From Streptomyces sp. P3 (GTDB lineage: Bacteria; Actinomycetota; Actinomycetes; Streptomycetales; Streptomycetaceae): a DNA stretch of 64,000 nt. Both the position numbers and the translations under genes were made by a program. Shown here piece after piece: positions 27,988 to 38,423 of the stretch. Within the stretch, counting starts at the first letter, position 1, and every line of letters starts with the position of its first letter. Location: assembly GCF_003032475.1 (NCBI RefSeq), contig NZ_CP028369.1, positions 3,534,001 through 3,598,000 of the forward strand. Reading direction: 5' to 3'. The notes below the pieces were generated by a model. It worked only from the letters and a program-made list of their open reading frames with translations. It was not told the origin of the DNA and searched no databases.

Positions 27988-29058
27988 CTACAGGATCCGC
28001 ACCCCGACCTGCTCCCACGCCTTCTCTACGGCCTGGAACTCGTCGCCGCCGTCGCCGAACCGCTCGCGCGCCGCCTTCACCGTCAGTGCGGCGAAGTCGG
28101 TGAAGAAGGCCCGGTCGCCGAGCTCGCCGCCGGTCAGGACGTCGTACCAGATCTGCCCCGCCTTCTCCCAGGCGTATCCGCCGAGGGCGGTGGCGGCCAG
28201 GTAGAACGCGTGGTTGGGGATGCCCGAGTTGATGTGCACGCCGCCGTTGTCGCGGCCGGTGCGGACGTACTCGTCCATGGTCGCGGGCTGCGGGTCCTTG
28301 CCGAGGACGTCGTCGTCGTACGCGGTGCCCGGGGCTTTCATCGAGCGCAGGGCGGTGCCGGTGACGTCCGGGGCGAGCAGGCCCGCGCCGATCAGCCAGT
28401 CGGCCTCGGCGGCGGTCTGGCCGAGCGAGTACTGCTTGATGAGCGAGCCGAAGACGTCGGACATCGACTCGTTGAGGGCGCCGGGCTGCCCGTAGTAGGT
28501 CAGGTTCGCCGTGTACTGGGTGACGCCGTGGGTGAGCTCGTGCCCGATGACGTCGATGGAGTTGGTGAAGTCGAGGAAGATCTCGCCGTCGCCGTCGCCG
28601 AACACCATCTGCTCGCCGTTCCAGAAGGCGTTGTTGTAGCCCTCGTCGTAGTGGACGCTGGCGTTCAGCGGCAGGCCGTCGTCGTCGATGGAGTGGCGGC
28701 GGTAGGCCTTCAGATAGAGGTCGAAGGTGGCGCCGAGCCCGGAGTAGGCGCGGTTGACGGTCGCGTCCCGGCCGGGGTCCTGGCCCTCGGAGCGGACCTT
28801 CTCGCCGGGCAGGTCGGTGCCGTGCCCGCAGTCGTGGATCGTGCGCAGCGGCTGGTCGGAGGGGGCCTTCACGGCCGGGGCGGCGGCCAGGCGGAATTCG
28901 GTGGTCACCTGACGCAGGGCGCGCAGTTCGCTGTCGCGCAGGAGGGTGCGCCGGGCGGGACCGGAGAGCGCGGGGTCGTCGTTGCGCGCCAGCCGGTGGA
29001 GGAGGTGCGGCGGTACGACGGTGCAGAAGACGGGCTCGAAGCCCCCGTGGGTCGTCAT
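27988..29058 (-). CDS. Protealysin-like M4 metallopeptidase
   Basis: Thermolysin-family zinc protease of 356 residues. Zinc site HELTH (His173, Glu174, His177) and the third ligand Glu197 in GALNES, 24 residues after His173 as in thermolysin; catalytic His in the VHINSGIPNHAFY segment. Unlike secreted thermolysins it has no signal peptide and only a short propeptide with the PPHLLHRLA motif, the mark of protealysin-like precursors, so it is probably cytoplasmic. Start at ATG 29058 (MTTHGGFEPVFC); the upstream extension to 29133 is unlikely. Paired with emfourin. Confidence 0.9.
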   Translation of the reverse strand: MTTHGGFEPVFCTVVPPHLLHRLARNDDPALSGPARRTLLRDSELRALRQVTTEFRLAAAPAVKAPSDQPLRTIHDCGHGTDLPGEKVRSEGQDPGRDATVNRAYSGLGATFDLYLKAYRRHSIDDDGLPLNASVHYDEGYNNAFWNGEQMVFGDGDGEIFLDFTNSIDVIGHELTHGVTQYTANLTYYGQPGALNESMSDVFGSLIKQYSLGQTAAEADWLIGAGLLAPDVTGTALRSMKAPGTAYDDDVLGKDPQPATMDEYVRTGRDNGGVHINSGIPNHAFYLAATALGGYAWEKAGQIWYDVLTGGELGDRAFFTDFAALTVKAARERFGDGGDEFQAVEKAWEQVGVRIL

Positions 29059-29244
29059 GCCCGGCACCCTTGCACTGTGTGACGCCCTTGTCACGACAGG
29101 CAACCATGATCGGTGAAAAACGGTGACAAACACGGCAGATTCATGGCTTCAAGTGGTATGGAGCACGTTTCGTCCCTTTTCTCTTCAGTTGCTCCCGGTG
29201 GTCCCGCATACTGATACGCACCACCGCGACAGATGCGGCTCGGC

Positions 29245-29250
29245 TAGGCT
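29245..29250 (+). promoter_or_regulatory. Predicted -10 box of the leuA leader transcript
   Basis: TAGGCT, a good Streptomyces -10 hexamer, ends ten bases before the leader ORF ATG, so the transcript would start only a few bases before it. No convincing -35 hexamer is seen. Confidence 0.45.
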
Positions 29251-29260
29251 GCGGAGCACT

Positions 29261-31125
<1,865 letters not shown>

Positions 31126-31143
31126 CCACCCCGATCGGTGGTT

Positions 31144-31181
31144 CGGGGCCCCGGTCGCCGTACTCGGCGGCCGGGGCCCCG
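31144..31181 (+). terminator. leuA terminator hairpin
   Basis: CGGGGCCCCGG (31144-31154) pairs with CCGGGGCCCCG (31171-31181), and the inner TCGCCG/CGGCGG also pairs around a TACT loop. It begins 19 bp after the leuA stop. No T run. Confidence 0.7.
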
Positions 31182-31309
31182 TCGTATATCGGCCATCCGG
31201 CCGTGAAGGTCACGGAGAGGTCTCGTCCCGGGTGCTGACTACACCTCAATGATGTGGCTAACATCACGGGGGCATGCGGCGATGTTGCCGCGGCTGATGG
31301 AGGTGCGAC

Positions 31310-32005
31310 GTGCTGCCAGAACGGGGACGAGACGGCCGTGTCACCAGGCGTGCCCGCATCCTGGGCACCCGCACCGCGTGGACGCCCGTCGGCGACGGCG
31401 AGTTCTTCTGCCCGGGCTGCGGCGGAGACCGCAACTACCAGCGGCTGACCGGCCAGCGCCGCTTCACCGTGCTCGGCGTGCCCGTCCTGCCGCGCGGCGA
31501 GACCGGTCCGGTCGTCGAGTGCGCGGCCTGCCACCTGCACTTCGGCGCCGACGCCCTCGACCGTCCCACCACCGTCCGCTTCTCGGCGATGCTCCGCGAC
31601 GCCGTCCACACCGTCGCCCTCGCCGTGCTGTCCGCGGGCGGCGGCTGCGCCCGCACCGCCCTCGAGACGGCGGCGGGAGCGGTCCGCGCGGCCGGCTTCG
31701 CCGACTGCACGGAGGAACAGCTCGCCGCCCTCGTCGACGCGCTGGCCTCGGACACCGGCCGCAGCTACGGCGAGCCGTACGGCCCCGGGCTCGCCATAGA
31801 GCTCCACGAGGCCCTCGACCCGCTCACACCCCACCTCGCACCGGTCGGCCGCGAGTCGATCCTGCTGCAGGGTGCCCGGATCGCCCTCGCGGACGGCCCC
31901 TACACCCCGGCCGAACGCGAGGTCCTCGCGACGGTGGGCGCGGCCCTGACGATCTGCGCGGACGACGTGACCCGCCTCCTGGCAGCGGCCCGCACGCCGT
32001 CCTGA
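31310..32005 (+). CDS. TerB-domain protein with N-terminal zinc ribbon
   Basis: 231-residue protein. The N-terminal part has two Cys pairs, CPGC and CAAC, about 38 residues apart with an RRFTVLGVPVLPRGE segment between, a zinc-ribbon pattern. The C-terminal part (about 90-225) is helical and acidic, ending with GPYTPAEREVLATVGAALTI, the TerB-like tellurite-resistance fold (YADGPYTPAE type motif). The function of chromosomal TerB-like proteins is unclear; tellurite resistance should not be assumed since no other ter genes are present. GTG start with GGAGGTGC RBS six bases ahead. Confidence 0.8.
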   Translation: MLPERGRDGRVTRRARILGTRTAWTPVGDGEFFCPGCGGDRNYQRLTGQRRFTVLGVPVLPRGETGPVVECAACHLHFGADALDRPTTVRFSAMLRDAVHTVALAVLSAGGGCARTALETAAGAVRAAGFADCTEEQLAALVDALASDTGRSYGEPYGPGLAIELHEALDPLTPHLAPVGRESILLQGARIALADGPYTPAEREVLATVGAALTICADDVTRLLAAARTPS

Positions 32006-32016
32006 CCCACCCCGGA

Positions 32017-32032
32017 TACTCCCCGGGGAGTA
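32017..32032. promoter_or_regulatory. 16-bp perfect palindrome upstream of MMPL transporter
   Basis: TACTCCCCGGGGAGTA, perfectly symmetric, 126 bp before the MMPL ATG and 12 bp after the TerB stop. Its loop-free form is more like a dimeric repressor operator than a terminator. No repressor gene is adjacent. Confidence 0.5.
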
Positions 32033-32158
32033 ATCCCCCCACCCGGTCACCCCCGGCAGTACGCCCGAACTCGCCCTCACGCGCGACGATCCGCCCCTTC
32101 CCCGCCGGAAGTCTGGAGAACGCAACCGGACAGCCGCGCCGAAGGGAGGTCCCGTTTC

Positions 32159-34246
32159 ATGGGGGCCGCAGATTTCATCAGGACCGGACGGACGAAGGGC
32201 GGGCGCAGCGCCATCCCCTGGGTGGTGCTCGCGCTGTGGGCGGGAGTGCTCGCGCTGGCCTCGCCGTTCGCCGCCGAACTCGCCGGAGTACAGCACGACC
32301 GGGTCACCGACTACCTGCCGGCGAGCGCCGACTCGACCAGGGTCGCCAGGCTCCAGGAGCAGTTGCCCGGCGGTGAGAGCACCGAGCTGGTACTGGTCTA
32401 CCACCGCGACGGCGGCCTGACCGCCGCCGACCGGACGACCGCGCGGGAGCAACTCGCGCGGATCGCCGGGGACCACACGCTGACCGGGGCCCCGCGAGGC
32501 GTCCCGTCCGCCGACGGCACCACGCTCATGTACCCGGTCGCGACCAACGAGCCCGGCACCGACGAGGACAAGCGGGACGCCTTCGTCGAGGACGTACGGG
32601 ACGTCGCCCACAGCCGGGGCGGACTGACCGTGGAGGTGGGCGGCACGGGCGCGCTGGCCACCGACGCCACCAAGGTCTACGACTCGCTCGGCGGCCCGCT
32701 GCTCTACACGACCGTCGGCGTCGTCGCCCTCCTGCTGATCCTCATCTACCGCAGCCCCGTGCTGTGGCTGGTGCCGCTCGCCGTGGCCGGGATCGCCGAC
32801 TACCTCTCCATGGGCGTCGCCTACGGCCTCAACCAGACCTTCGGCACCACGGTGTCGGGGCAGAGCTCCGGCATCATGACCATCCTCGTCTTCGGCGCCG
32901 GCACGGACTACGCCCTGCTGCTCGTCTCCCGCTACCGGGAGGAGCTGCGGCGCTTCGAGCGGCCCCACGACGCCATGCGGGCCGCGCTGCGCGGCTGCGG
33001 TCCGGCCGTGCTCGCCTCCGCCGGGACCGTCGCCGCCGGGCTGCTGTGCCTGCTCGCCGCCGACCTCAACTCCAACCGGGGGATGGGCCCGCTGGGCACG
33101 GTGGGTGTGCTGTGCGCGCTCGTCACGATGCTGACGCTGCTGCCCGCGCTCCTCGTCCTGCTGGGCCGCCGCGTGTTCTGGCCGCTGATCCCCGCCCACG
33201 GCAGCACGCCCAGAGCGCGCCGGACGCTGTTCGCCGCGATGGGCGCCTCGGCCGGGCGGCGCCCGCGGACCGTTCTGGCGGCCGGCGCCGTGCTGCTCGG
33301 CGCGCTCGCACTGGGCGCGCTCAACCTGCCCGGCGCGGTCAGGCAGCAGGACTCCTTCGTCGACCGGCCCGAGTCGGTCGTCGCCATGCAGACCCTGGCC
33401 GACGCCTTCCCCGAGCAGTCCGCCCAGCCCGTCGACGTGCTCACCCCGGCCGGCCGCGCCGACGCCGCCCTCGCCGCGATCCGGGACACGGACGGTGTCG
33501 CCGACGCCCGCCGGGGCCGTACCGCAGCAGGCTGGACGGAGATCGCGGTGACCGCCGCCGCACCGCCGCAGTCCGCCGCCGAGACGGCGACCATCGAGGC
33601 ACTGCGCAAACGGTTGCCCGACTCCTACGTCGGCGGGCCCAGCGCCCAGCAGATCGACCTCGAGGACGCCAACGCCCGCGACCGGCTCGTGGTCGTGCCG
33701 ATCGTCCTCGTCTCCGTCCTGCTGATCCTGATGGTGCTGCTGCGCTCCCTGGTCGCGCCGCTGATGCTGGTCGCCGCCGTGGTGGCGGTGTGGGGCGCGG
33801 CGCTCGGACTCGGCGGGCTGGTGTTCGGGCCGGTGTTCGGCTTCGCGGGCACGGATCCCGGGCTCGGTCTGCTGTCCTTCGTGTTCCTGGTCGCCCTCGG
33901 CGTCGACTACGGCATCTTCCTGATGCACCGGATGCGGGAGGAGTCGCTGCGCGGCGCCGAACCCGACGCGGCGGCGCTGACCGCGCTGCGCACCACCGGC
34001 GGGGTCATCGCCTCCGCCGGTCTCGTCCTCGCCGCGACCTTCGCCGTGCTGACGAACATGGGGCTCGTGCAACTCGTCGAGCTGGGCTTCGTGATCGCGG
34101 TGGGCGTGCTCCTGGACACCTTCCTCGTCCGGACCTACCTGGTGACCAGCGCGAGCGTCGCGCTGGGACGGACGGTGTGGTGGCCGGGCCGGCTGTCCCG
34201 GGCGCCGGAACCCGAAGCCGCCGCCCATGAGCGGCAGTTCGCCTGA
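32159..34246 (+). CDS. MMPL/RND-family transporter
   Basis: 695-residue membrane transporter of the MMPL branch of RND exporters, which move lipids, siderophores or drugs using the proton gradient. It has two halves, each with one N-terminal helix, an extracytoplasmic domain and a five-helix bundle. Motifs: FGAGTDYALLLVSRYREEL in the first half and ALGVDYGIFLMHRMREES in the second, the GxxxDY proton-relay signatures. ATG with a perfect GGAGG-type RBS (GAAGGGAGG). Substrate unknown. Followed by a 15-bp hairpin. Confidence 0.9.
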   Translation: MGAADFIRTGRTKGGRSAIPWVVLALWAGVLALASPFAAELAGVQHDRVTDYLPASADSTRVARLQEQLPGGESTELVLVYHRDGGLTAADRTTAREQLARIAGDHTLTGAPRGVPSADGTTLMYPVATNEPGTDEDKRDAFVEDVRDVAHSRGGLTVEVGGTGALATDATKVYDSLGGPLLYTTVGVVALLLILIYRSPVLWLVPLAVAGIADYLSMGVAYGLNQTFGTTVSGQSSGIMTILVFGAGTDYALLLVSRYREELRRFERPHDAMRAALRGCGPAVLASAGTVAAGLLCLLAADLNSNRGMGPLGTVGVLCALVTMLTLLPALLVLLGRRVFWPLIPAHGSTPRARRTLFAAMGASAGRRPRTVLAAGAVLLGALALGALNLPGAVRQQDSFVDRPESVVAMQTLADAFPEQSAQPVDVLTPAGRADAALAAIRDTDGVADARRGRTAAGWTEIAVTAAAPPQSAAETATIEALRKRLPDSYVGGPSAQQIDLEDANARDRLVVVPIVLVSVLLILMVLLRSLVAPLMLVAAVVAVWGAALGLGGLVFGPVFGFAGTDPGLGLLSFVFLVALGVDYGIFLMHRMREESLRGAEPDAAALTALRTTGGVIASAGLVLAATFAVLTNMGLVQLVELGFVIAVGVLLDTFLVRTYLVTSASVALGRTVWWPGRLSRAPEPEAAAHERQFA

Positions 34247-34249
34247 ACG

Positions 34250-34284
34250 CCCGGGCGCCCCTCCCTGTCGGAGGGGCGCCCGGG
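34250..34284 (+). terminator. Terminator hairpin after MMPL gene
   Basis: A perfect 15-bp GC stem (34250-34264 with 34270-34284) around a CTGTC loop, three bases past the MMPL stop. It separates this gene from the histidine kinase and argues against a kinase start upstream of 34285. Confidence 0.85.
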
Positions 34285-34301
34285 TGCCGCAGGATGGTCC
34301 C

Positions 34302-35627
34302 GTGCAGCCGACCACGACACCAGCGCGTGCCCGGCGGGGCGAGCGGATCATGACGGTGATCAACCGGGATCCCCGCACCGCCCCGCACCGCACCCGCACC
34401 GACGCGCTGCTGGCCGCGGCCACCGCCCTGTTCGCCACGGCCATCGCCCTCGCCGGTGGTGACGGCGGCCGTCCCCACGCACTCGGCTGGTCGCTGCTGC
34501 TCGCGGGCCACGTGCCCCTCGTGTGGCGCCGCCGCTCCCCGCTGACGGCCCTGCTCGCGGTGGTGGCCTGCATCGTGCCGTACCACGCCCTCGACTACGA
34601 CCACGCCGCGCCCATCGCCGGGACCATGGTGGCGCTCTACACGGTCGCGGCGAGCGGCACGGCACGCCGCACGCTGCTCACCGGCGTCGCCGTCCTCGGC
34701 GTGACGATGGTCGCCAACGCCCTCACCAACCCCGACGGCGTGGTGGAGGTGCTGCGGATCTCCGGCTGGGTCATCGCGGTCCTGTTCTGCGGCATGAGCG
34801 CCCGCTTCTACCGCCAGTACGTCGCCGCCATCGTGGAGCGCGCCGAGCGCGCCGAACGCACCCGGGACGAGGAGGCCCGCCGCCGGGTCGCCGAGGAACG
34901 TCTGCGCATCGCCCGTGACCTGCACGACCTGCTGGCGCACACCATCACCCTGGTCGGCGTGCAGACCTCCGTCGCCGCTCACGTCCTGACCGCCGACCCC
35001 GAACGCCTCGACCGCGCGGCGGTGGCCAGGGCCCTCGACGACATCGCCGAGACCTGCCGCAGCGCGCGCGCCGAGATCCGTACGACGCTGGAGGTGCTGC
35101 GCGAGAACGGCGCCCCCGACGCGCGCGGGCCGCTCCCCGGCCTGCACGGCCTGGCCGACCTCGCGCAGACGGCGCGGGCGGCCGGGGCGGAGGTCGACCT
35201 GACGGTGACGGTGACGGCGCCGCGGACGCCGCCGTCGGTCGGCGCGGCCGTCTACCGGATCGTCCAGGAGGCGCTGACCAACGCGGTCCGGCACGGCGGA
35301 CGGTACGGTGCGCCGGTGGGGGTGCGGGTACGGGTGTACGAGGCGCAGGGCGCGGTGCGGGTCGAGATCACCGACGACGGGGCGGGCGCCGACGACGGGG
35401 CGGGCGCCGGCGTGCGCGGTGCCGCACCGAGTGCCGAAGTGCGGGGGGTTCAGGGTGTGGACGCGGGCGCCGGCGGATCCGGGGCCGTCGCCGACGCGCC
35501 GGGCTTCGGGCTCGTCGGCATGCGCGAACGCGCCCGCAGTGTCGGCGGCAGGCTGACCGCGGGGCCGCGGGACGACGGGAGGGGCTTCGCGGTGAGCGCC
35601 GTGCTGCCGACGGGGGAGAGCCGATGA
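34302..35627 (+). CDS. Two-component sensor histidine kinase (NarL-type, HisKA_3)
   Basis: About 441 residues. Four or five transmembrane helices (residues about 30-150), coiled linker (ERAERAERTRDEEARRR), then the HisKA_3 dimerisation domain with RIARDLHDLLAHTITLVGVQ (phospho-His in DLHD) and an HATPase domain (EALTNAVRHG N-box, ITDDGAG G1, GFGLVGMRERA G2). The ATP lid between G1 and G2 contains a ~35-residue Gly/Ala-rich insert with an exact 18-bp tandem duplication. GTG 34302 chosen because it follows the terminator; ATG 34350 is a good alternative. Coupled to the response regulator by ATGA. Confidence 0.88.
   Translation: MQPTTTPARARRGERIMTVINRDPRTAPHRTRTDALLAAATALFATAIALAGGDGGRPHALGWSLLLAGHVPLVWRRRSPLTALLAVVACIVPYHALDYDHAAPIAGTMVALYTVAASGTARRTLLTGVAVLGVTMVANALTNPDGVVEVLRISGWVIAVLFCGMSARFYRQYVAAIVERAERAERTRDEEARRRVAEERLRIARDLHDLLAHTITLVGVQTSVAAHVLTADPERLDRAAVARALDDIAETCRSARAEIRTTLEVLRENGAPDARGPLPGLHGLADLAQTARAAGAEVDLTVTVTAPRTPPSVGAAVYRIVQEALTNAVRHGGRYGAPVGVRVRVYEAQGAVRVEITDDGAGADDGAGAGVRGAAPSAEVRGVQGVDAGAGGSGAVADAPGFGLVGMRERARSVGGRLTAGPRDDGRGFAVSAVLPTGESR
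35373..35408 (+). repeat. 18-bp tandem duplication in the kinase ATP-binding domain
   Basis: GACGACGGGGCGGGCGCC occurs twice head to tail (35373-35390 and 35391-35408), encoding DDGAGA twice, so the G1 box of the histidine kinase is duplicated in frame. Confidence 0.95.
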
Positions 35628-36301
35628 ACGAGGGCGGGACGATCCGGGTGCTGCTGGCCGACGACCAGACCCTGGTCCGGGCCGCGTTCGCCATGCTCGT
35701 CGACTCCGCACCGGACATGGAGGTCGTCGGGCAGGCCGGCACCGGCCGGGAGGCGCTGGCGGCGGCCCGGGGCGAGCGGCCCGACCTCGTCGTCATGGAC
35801 GTCCGCATGCCCGATCTCGACGGCATCGAGGCGACCCGGCTGATCGCCGCCGACGAGACCCTGACCGGGGTTCGCGTACTGGTCCTGACCACGTACGACA
35901 CCGACGCGAACATCGTCGAGGCGCTCCGCGCGGGCGCCTCCGGCTTCCTGGTGAAGGACACCCGGCCCGCCGAACTCCTGGACGCCATCCGCACGGTCGC
36001 CGCCGGCGAGGCGCTGCTGTCGCCCGGTCCGACGGCCCGGCTGATCGCCCGGTTCCTGCGCAGCCCCTGCGGCCCACCCGCCGTCGGCGGACCGGAGGGA
36101 CTCTCCGAGCGGGAACGCGAGGTGCTCGCCCTCGTCGCCCGCGGGCTGACCAACACCGAGATCGGCGAGACGCTGGGCCTCAGCCCGCTCACCGCGAAGA
36201 CCCATGTCAGCCGGATCATGGGCAAGCTGGGCGCCCGGGACCGGGCCCAACTGGTCATCGTGGCCTACGAGTCGGGGCTGGTCACCCCGGGCAGGGGATG
36301 A
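35624..36301 (+). CDS. NarL/FixJ-type response regulator
   Basis: 225-residue partner of the preceding kinase. Receiver domain (residues 5-120): acidic DD near residue 12-13, phospho-acceptor Asp in VVMDVRMPDLDG (about residue 61), Thr in VLTTYDTD and Lys in LVKDTRP. C-terminal LuxR-type HTH (about 155-215): LSEREREVLALVARGLTNTEI and SPLTAKTHVSRIM. Translationally coupled to the kinase. No target genes can be read from the sequence; the adjacent MMPL transporter and downstream genes are candidates. Confidence 0.93.
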   Translation: MNEGGTIRVLLADDQTLVRAAFAMLVDSAPDMEVVGQAGTGREALAAARGERPDLVVMDVRMPDLDGIEATRLIAADETLTGVRVLVLTTYDTDANIVEALRAGASGFLVKDTRPAELLDAIRTVAAGEALLSPGPTARLIARFLRSPCGPPAVGGPEGLSEREREVLALVARGLTNTEIGETLGLSPLTAKTHVSRIMGKLGARDRAQLVIVAYESGLVTPGRG

Positions 36302-36307
36302 CCGCGT

Positions 36308-37246
36308 CTACGGCAGCGTGCGGTGGTACGTGCTGTCCGTGTCGGAGTCGTAGACGAGCTTGCCCGCGGCGTCGTAACCCTTCACGTGCGGGGCCAGGGT
36401 GACCTGCCGGTCCAGCATTCCCGCGGCCACGAACCAGCCGTGGTCGAGGGCGGCGGCGACCGGGCCGGCGTCGCCGTAGGAGACGGTCACCTTGGCCACC
36501 GACGGCTCGACGGTGCCGATGGCCGCCCAGCGGAACGGCAGCTTCCAGTGGCCCTTGTCGAGGAACGACTGCTGGTACAGGTTCCCGCCGTTGACGTCGG
36601 GCACGACCACGCCCGCGTCTGCCGAGTTCGCGTCGCTCGAACTGACGCTGATGCCGGTGCCCACGCCGTCCTCGACGTCGCACACCACCCGGAAGCCGGC
36701 CGGCTGCTCCTTCACGCCGACGACGTGGAAGCCGTCACCGGGGGCGTTGGAGTCGCCCGTGCTCTTCGCGGCCAGGATGATCCGGTATTCCTCGGCCCTG
36801 CCCAGACGGGCCTTCGTCCCGCCCTCCGCCTTCAGACAGGCCGCCAGCCCGTCCGCCGCCTGAGCGAAGGTGATGCCGTCCAGCAACTGGCCGTCCGTGG
36901 CCGGCCGCGCGGGCCCGGAGGCGTCGCCGCCCGCCGTCGTGCCCGGCGTCGTGCCCGGGCTCGCCGCCGTGCCGCCCCGGACGCTCGCCGACGCCTGCGG
37001 CGCCGCGGTGTCGGAGCCCCGCCCTCCGCTCCCGCCCGCCACGGCGTACGCCCCCACCGGCACGGCGGCCAGCGTCGCCAGCACCGCCCCGGTCAGCGCC
37101 ACGCGCCGCCGTCGTTCGGCCAGCCCCCGCTGCCTGATCGCCGGGTACGGCGCCGCGGAAGGGCTGATGGTGTACGCGTCCTCCGCGAGCAGCTCACGCA
37201 TCCGCGCCTCGAACCCGAAGTCCTCTTGCCCGCCTGTCTCGTTCAC
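36308..37246 (-). CDS. Membrane-anchored protein paired with a SigE-type sigma factor
   Basis: 312-residue protein: cytoplasmic N-terminus of about 45 residues (FEARMRELLAEDAYTISPSAAPY), one transmembrane helix (VALTGAVLATLAAVPVGAYAVAG), then a Ser/Thr/Pro/Gly-rich extracytoplasmic linker and a ~200-residue domain with two Cys residues. It begins inside the 3' end of the sigma factor gene (53-base overlap), the typical position of an anti-sigma factor or sigma-linked membrane protein. There is no clear zinc-anti-sigma motif (HxxxCxxC), so the anti-sigma role is only inferred. GTG 37246 has GGGAG six bases upstream. Confidence 0.75.
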   Translation of the reverse strand: MNETGGQEDFGFEARMRELLAEDAYTISPSAAPYPAIRQRGLAERRRRVALTGAVLATLAAVPVGAYAVAGGSGGRGSDTAAPQASASVRGGTAASPGTTPGTTAGGDASGPARPATDGQLLDGITFAQAADGLAACLKAEGGTKARLGRAEEYRIILAAKSTGDSNAPGDGFHVVGVKEQPAGFRVVCDVEDGVGTGISVSSSDANSADAGVVVPDVNGGNLYQQSFLDKGHWKLPFRWAAIGTVEPSVAKVTVSYGDAGPVAAALDHGWFVAAGMLDRQVTLAPHVKGYDAAGKLVYDSDTDSTYHRTLP

Positions 37247-37778
37247 TGCTGTCTCCCTGCCCCCGACCGTCCGCCGGCGTGCGGCCCGCGGACAGTCCCG
37301 GATACGTTCGCAACTTCGCCAGGCCCTTCGACGCCTGGCTCTTGACCGTGCCGGTCGAGCAGCCGAGCACCTCGGCCACCTCCGCCTCGGAAAGGTCCTC
37401 CCAGTACCGGAGCACCACCACCGCCCGCTGTCTGGGCGGCAGTTGGGCGAGTCCGGCGAGCAGCGAGCCACGCTCCTCCACCTGCCCCGCGCCCTCGTCG
37501 AGCCCTGCGCGGTCCGGCGGCGCCGCGGTCAGCGCCTCGGTGACCCGCCGCTTGCGGAACCGGTCGCTGTTGCACGTGACCAGCATCCGCCGCACGTACG
37601 CCTCCGGGCTGTCGCTGCGCGATATCCGCCGCCACGACCGGTACGCCTTGGCCAGCGCGGTCTGCGTCAGGTCCTCCGCGTGGTGGACGTCGCCCGTGAG
37701 CAGATACGCGGTTCGCACGAGCCGGGACCACCGCGCTCTGACGAACTCGTGGAACCGGTCCTCTTGTTCGGCCTGCAT
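37194..37778 (-). CDS. SigE-family RNA polymerase ECF-type sigma factor
   Basis: 194-residue sigma factor. Region 2 is FHEFVRARWSRLVRTAYLLTGDVHHAEDLTQTALAKAYRSW (shown here in part: AEDLTQTALAKAYRSW) and region 4 is QLPPRQRAVVVLRYWEDLSEAEVAEVLGCSTGTVKSQ (LPPRQRAVVVLRYWEDL and CSTGTVKSQ). This matches the actinobacterial SigE family of small group 4 sigma factors, common and multiply paralogous in Streptomyces. ATG 37778 with GGAGGG RBS. The last 53 bases overlap the downstream membrane protein gene. A phosphatase gene is divergent. Confidence 0.9.
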   Translation of the reverse strand: MQAEQEDRFHEFVRARWSRLVRTAYLLTGDVHHAEDLTQTALAKAYRSWRRISRSDSPEAYVRRMLVTCNSDRFRKRRVTEALTAAPPDRAGLDEGAGQVEERGSLLAGLAQLPPRQRAVVVLRYWEDLSEAEVAEVLGCSTGTVKSQASKGLAKLRTYPGLSAGRTPADGRGQGDSSERDRRARGLRVRGADA

Positions 37779-37855
37779 CAAGCACCCTCCTCGCCCCCCA
37801 GACCACCGGCGGGCCCGAATCGGTTGCCCGGTCGCGGCGAACGCGTTGGAATGGA

Positions 37856-38341
37856 GTGGTGCAGAAGGACACATGGGCATGGAGTGAGGACGCCCCCGGA
37901 GTGCTCGCCCTGCCCTCCGGCCGGCTGATCCGCGGCCGCGGTCTGCGCCGCCCGCTCGACCCGGCGGCGCCCGTCCCCGCCTACGGCCTCTACCTGCTGG
38001 GCCGCCGCCCTCCGGCGCCGCCCTGGGAGTCCCGCTGGGTGCGCTGGCCCGACTTCCGCCTCCCCGCCGACCGTGAGGACGCCCGCGCGGCCCTCGCCGA
38101 GGTGTGGCTCCGGGCGGCCGACGAACGCGTGGAGATCGCCTGCGCCGGCGGCCGCGGCCGCACCGGCACCGCCCTCGCCTGCCTGGCCGTCCTGGACGGC
38201 GTGCCCCCGAGGGCGGCGGTCGCTTTCGTCCGCGACCACTACGACCGCCGCGCGGTGGAAACGCCTGGCCAGCGACGATACGTGCACCGTTTCAAACCTG
38301 CGGACGACGCCGGGGGGCGGCCCGTTCCGGACACCATGTGA
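37856..38341 (+). CDS. Protein-tyrosine-phosphatase-like protein
   Basis: 161-residue protein with the phosphatase P-loop Cys-x5-Arg in EIACAGGRGRTGTALACL (residues about 96-113), preceded by a conserved-looking WESRWVRWPDFRLP loop that carries the usual general-acid Asp. This is the small dual-specificity/tyrosine phosphatase-like type frequent in Streptomyces. Cytoplasmic, no signal peptide. GTG 37856 is followed directly by a second GTG codon, so the exact start is uncertain by one residue. Divergent from the sigma factor gene with 77 bp between. Confidence 0.82.
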   Translation: MVQKDTWAWSEDAPGVLALPSGRLIRGRGLRRPLDPAAPVPAYGLYLLGRRPPAPPWESRWVRWPDFRLPADREDARAALAEVWLRAADERVEIACAGGRGRTGTALACLAVLDGVPPRAAVAFVRDHYDRRAVETPGQRRYVHRFKPADDAGGRPVPDTM

Positions 38342-38423
38342 ACAGAATTCCTGACTCGGGGATGCCGGGGCGGCGGTGCGCACGTGCTTCCGTCACCCCT
38401 CACCCGGGGCCGAGCGCGGTCCA

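Noticed and set aside
31310..32005. Calling the TerB-like gene a tellurite resistance determinant
   Set aside because: No terC, terD or terZ neighbours are present; isolated TerB-like proteins have no established tellurite role.
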